64,000 nt of DNA from Nomia melanderi (Eukaryota; Arthropoda; Insecta; Hymenoptera; Halictidae): contig NC_135001.1 of the NCBI RefSeq assembly GCF_051020985.1, positions 10,719,896 to 10,783,895 of the forward strand. Reading direction: 5' to 3'. The position numbers were made by a program, and so were the translations under genes. Positions 60,100 through 64,000 of the stretch are shown here, one piece after another; position 1 is the stretch's first letter; each line of letters starts with the position of its first letter. The notes under the pieces were generated by a model that saw only the letters and a program-made list of their open reading frames with translations, had not been told where the DNA came from and did no database searches.

Positions 60100-61500
60100 T
60101 GTCGAAACAACATCGAAGAGCGTTGATCAGCGATAATTGATGTTTCGATTCTGGACCACAGGCGAGAGGAGAACGCCAATTGCATTTAACTCCCACGAGA
60201 CGCCGTGGAGGTGCGCGAGCGCGCGCCTATCGACCAGATTCACGTCCTCTCCTCTCGTTTCCTTGCTACCGGCGAGCAGCAATATGTTTCACTTGATTCC
60301 CGGCTGCGACTACGCCTCGAACGTCTTCCGAGGATCGAAAATGTCCGGGCACCACGTGGCTGACCGGCGAGCATGAGAAAGAGGACGCTGGACAGCCCGA
60401 TAATATTTCGCCGGGTCCCAAGCTTCCGGTCCAAACGCGTGCCCGGCAGGCTTATCGGTCGCCTCTTCAACGGAAAGAATCGAATCTGCAGTTTTCCGAT
60501 TCTCCCCCGAGATTCCACGTTAAAACTTCTCGTGACGCAGCAGCGACTATCGGACACGGCGAATCGCGCAGTGTAATTCTGTAATAATGTGATACGTGAT
60601 AATAGTGATGTTTGTTCGTGCACTTCATCGTGCTATTCCCAAAATCCCGTTAGTCCGTGAATCGCCGCGCCCAATTTTCCTCGGAACGCCGCGAGGCCGG
60701 CAGACAACAAAGCTGATGACGCGGAGATGCGTCAAATCTAACCTGCCCCGCGGCCCAGAAACGGGGTGTCAAGTTCGAGCGGCGAGTGTTACCGCGGCCG
60801 CCGGAGAAACTTCGCTCGAGCCGCTTCTACGGTAAAATGCGCCAAACGAATGGTTCAATTGTGTCCAAGTGCACGAAATTGCTGCCTTCCTGTCGTCGAA
60901 CGGTGCCGAATCGAAGCGCGCGACGAGCCGGGCCGTACTGCAACCTAAAAGGGTACCCGGGTCTCGATCGCGACCCTGGCGAACATGTAATTTCACTTCT
61001 AACGGGAAAATCTTTTCTGTAAGGTGATTGGAATCCGATTTTCCGGGGAAAGGTTTCGCCGTCCGCTCGAGAGATGCGGAACAGTAAATCCGGTCGACAA
61101 AATATCGATCTCGCGAGCAGAACAGCTCGTTTCAAAAGCAAAAGTCGCGTGGCTTACATAAGAACGGGCGCAAAGACGGGGCGGGAGCGCGACACGAAGG
61201 AAATCTGAGCAAAACATTCACGGAAAAACATCAGATGTGACGATCACGTGTTTGCCTCCAGTCGACATCCCCTGGAATAGTGTCGAGATTATCGTTGGTT
61301 CGTCGCGGAACGAAACCTGGTTGCGAGAAATTCGTCGCGGGAACGGTTCTGACGCGGTGAACCGTGTTGGCCAATTTCGCAGATTGTCCCTATCAGCCGG
61401 CAGTGCGTCGAAACGTTTCCGCCCTTCGTTTCGGAGCGGCGTACAGTGGGGCATTTGCCCTGCAAAGCTGGCCAAAAGGTCAGATTTTACTTTCAACTAA
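60100..61500. promoter_or_regulatory. CpG-rich block downstream of spalt
   Basis: The only large GC-rich island 3' of spalt. Overlapping short frames (up to 127 residues) occur on both strands without recognisable domains. It may be a 3' enhancer of spalt or the promoter of a gene beyond the window. Confidence 0.3.
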
Positions 61501-62054
61501 AATGAATAACATTTTGTCCCTGTATTCTTCAATAGTTCTAAAAGCAAACTGTGACATTGTTTTTTTTTAAACAGCAATATTTAGTAAAATATGTTATGCT
61601 TGATAATGATCGATTCTTGCGCTTGAGGGAAAGACTAAAATATTCATACCGAAAAAGTGAATTTTTCTAAGTGCACTGATGAAAAAGTGCAGAAAAGACA
61701 CATGTGGGTGGTAATAGAAGGTATGTAAAGTAAGCACATAATAAACCAAAACTTTTTTCTCATAATTTAAAGGGGCATTCTAGTGTAACGGGTCAAAAAA
61801 ATCAGTTTGTTCTACATATATAAAAAGTACGTCACTTTAAAGACGCATCCGTATATTTTTAAAGTCATACTCGAGAAAATCAAAGTGCTTGATTCGATCA
61901 ATGATTGAATTCAATCATCTATAAGTTGCAATACATAAAATTCCGAAAAACGCGACCTTGACAGCTGTTTAAGGAGATTCAATTTTGATCGTTATGGTAT
62001 TGTAGCTTATGTCTAAATGAATCCATCAATGTGCTACATGACCATCTTTGAACT
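61501..62054. other. AT-rich intergenic DNA
   Basis: Nothing recognised. Confidence 0.6.
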
Positions 62055-62490
62055 TTAAATAACGCTATAATAGTTTTGGCCAGCTTTTCGGGTCAAATGG
62101 CCCACTATACGACGCCTTCCATGAAAGTCGATCGTGAGAACACGGAAAACGGAATCGAACGAGAGCCCTAGTGAGCCAGAAATTGTTCCGCGTTGCTGTG
62201 ACGTCCAGGAGAGGGTATCGAGATATGAAAATTCACGAGTCAACAATTAAACGCCTAAGCCGATAGCACTGTTTGCTTGACATGTTGCAGTTCGTCAAAA
62301 TCGCGCATGGTGCGGTCATTTATTTGTACAATCCACGGAATCAGTCCCCCACGAAATGCTGATAACAACTTGAGTTGGAAATGTACATACTTGTGTACCT
62401 TGCATCTTTCAATCTCTGGCCACTGGTTAACGAGGAAGGTATCACTGGCATGTGCGATAATTACTCTCAAGAGAAGGTGAGTTAACATTG
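62055..62490. other. Moderately GC-rich segment with facing short frames, possible exon or gene remnant
   Basis: On the plus strand one frame reads MLQFVKIAHGAVIYLYNPRN to two stops near 62360, then resumes in the same frame as MYILVYLASFNLWPLVNEEG (62381) up to a consensus donor GAGAAG|GTGAGT at 62476. On the minus strand a 77-residue frame (62255-62488) includes VNQWPEIERCKVHKYVHFQL. I recognise neither. It could be a decayed transposon or gene fragment, a small first exon with a signal-like start, or chance. Confidence 0.25.
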
Positions 62491-64000
62491 TGTTTTCCCC
62501 TTTCTTCCTCGATCTGCGGGCTTCATTTTATTCGTGTCGTTTATAGTGCAATACATGAAATGCAAAAAAAGAAATTTACTGTAAGGGATTAGTGGTAAGC
62601 TATTTTGAAGGGTGAGAAGCACTAGGAAACGCGATGTGCTCGTAAACTGTCAAGTGTAAGTAAAATTACGGGGGTGTAATTAATTCAGTGATACCATGTT
62701 CGTTTCTTAGTGGTCTCTGGATTTTATATTTTGAAATTACGAGTTAAAATTGCCTTGCGGATCATATATTTTTTATACCTTCATCAAACGCATTAATAGC
62801 AAGCAATTACTACTGAAACTATGTTTAAATGACTATATTCCAAATGTTGTTGGATTTTAATATATTTTTCAGGGATAATAATCTGTAATGAACTCGAAAT
62901 TAAACGTGTAGTCAATTTTATACAGTAATATACAATATGGTAACGTCTGTCATCTATGAAAACTAAGTTGCATACATGTATCACAGTTACTAGTTATTCA
63001 ATAGAATAAAAGACAATAGACAATAATACACATATATTAATTATAAACAAACGTAAATTGTGTTTAACGAATTTCTGACATGATTAAAATACTTTTAATA
63101 TAATAATTTTTACATAACAAATTATGTTATCATATGTCGCTTATTCAACTTTTTTTATCGCAGTTGGCGGATATATTCAATTTTTGATAATTTGTACCTC
63201 GCTTTGAAGTGGAACAGCGATTGTATTATATTGATTACTAATCTACACTCGGGTAACGTTTGTGTTATTAAAAAAAGAATATCAAATGATTTGGTTTTTG
63301 TATTCTATCATTCAATCAATTGTAAGCTTTAATTGAAAATCTCAAGAATGTTACCACTTTCTATTAAAAGCTATTCTATTCTATTGGAGGAACGCTAACA
63401 TTAACATCAACAAATCGGGCTTATTTAGATAAGGAATAATTTTTATTCTTTACTCACGTGGATATAGAGCCCTAAGGTTTCATAGACTTTAATGTGCTTC
63501 TCATAATATTTTCACTATTTCCACCCTGTTTGTATCTCCCAGCACTATCTCTCGTATTTCATATTGCATCTAGTATAAATTTTTAAACATTTGAGGGATG
63601 AATTGTTTCACAAAAATCTATAACTCAATTTCTATCAAATCATTTGTTTGTTAATGCATTTAGTAGATATGAGTATACTCGATTTTCTGATAACTCAATT
63701 GATAAAGAATGCCCATGTCAATAAGGAATACCGAAAATCTGACGCAACATTGAAAACGTGTATACATATGCATAGTCTTTAAACAGTTAAGCCTTAACTG
63801 TTAAAGTTTTAGAGTTTCTTTTTTATATATATATTTATGTTACAATACCCCGCGATTGCTTCGATAATGGAAACTCGTCACCGGCATAATAATAATATAA
63901 TACGTCAACGTCTCTTGACGATTTGCTCAATACCTTTGAATTTGAACCAATAGACTTACGATAGGATTAGAGGGGAAAGTCGTATAAACAAATGATAATG
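62491..64000. other. AT-rich intergenic DNA to the window edge
   Basis: Nothing recognised. Confidence 0.6.

Overview
The window looks like a piece of an insect nuclear genome, most likely hymenopteran (bee, wasp or ant). It is AT-rich with scattered GC/CpG-rich islands, GT-AG introns and many short inverted-repeat elements. One protein-coding gene can be identified with confidence: a spalt-family (sal/salm; vertebrate SALL) zinc-finger transcription factor on the + strand. The order-level assignment is an inference from overall composition and gene structure, not from a search.

Spalt occupies about 38.3-52.5 kb. Six coding exons are well supported: 40824-44255, 45260-45393, 47900-48167, 48669-48817, 49250-49423 and 49991-50395. 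All junctions are GT/AG and phase-compatible, and together they give 1,519 codons plus a stop. The protein carries the Spalt glutamine-rich oligomerisation region, a first zinc-finger pair, a central three-finger cluster, a third pair (split over two exons), a fourth SALL-type pair (split over two exons) and a tail starting with the SALL motif NEISVIQ. The amino-terminal exon is uncertain. The best local candidate is 38469-38568, preceded by an initiator-like TCAGTC and a long GA tract, and it has the right splice phase. Inside the intron that splits the third finger pair there is an unexplained 91-codon open exon-like block (46862-47134).

The roughly 38 kb upstream and 13 kb downstream contain no recognisable protein gene. 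They hold GC-rich islands (about 0.5-0.9, 2.3-2.7, 7.5-8.1, 8.8-9.5, 13.5-14.2, 14.8-15.6, 24.1-24.8, 26.5-26.8, 28.7-29.9, 32.5-33.9, 34.6-35.4, 37.7-38.6 and 60.1-61.5 kb) in AT-rich DNA. This layout fits a developmental gene with a large cis-regulatory domain. Between the islands are at least three families of short non-autonomous inverted-repeat elements, several local tandem duplications and simple repeats. No rRNA, tRNA, CRISPR array, bacterial-type operon or intact transposase was seen.

The most interesting points are: the exon-phase design that would let the whole third finger pair be skipped in frame; the candidate 91-codon cassette exon inside a finger; a possible early polyadenylation site after the big exon that would remove four fingers; a tandem duplication with mostly synonymous differences at 1.9-2.3 kb; and the three inverted-repeat families.
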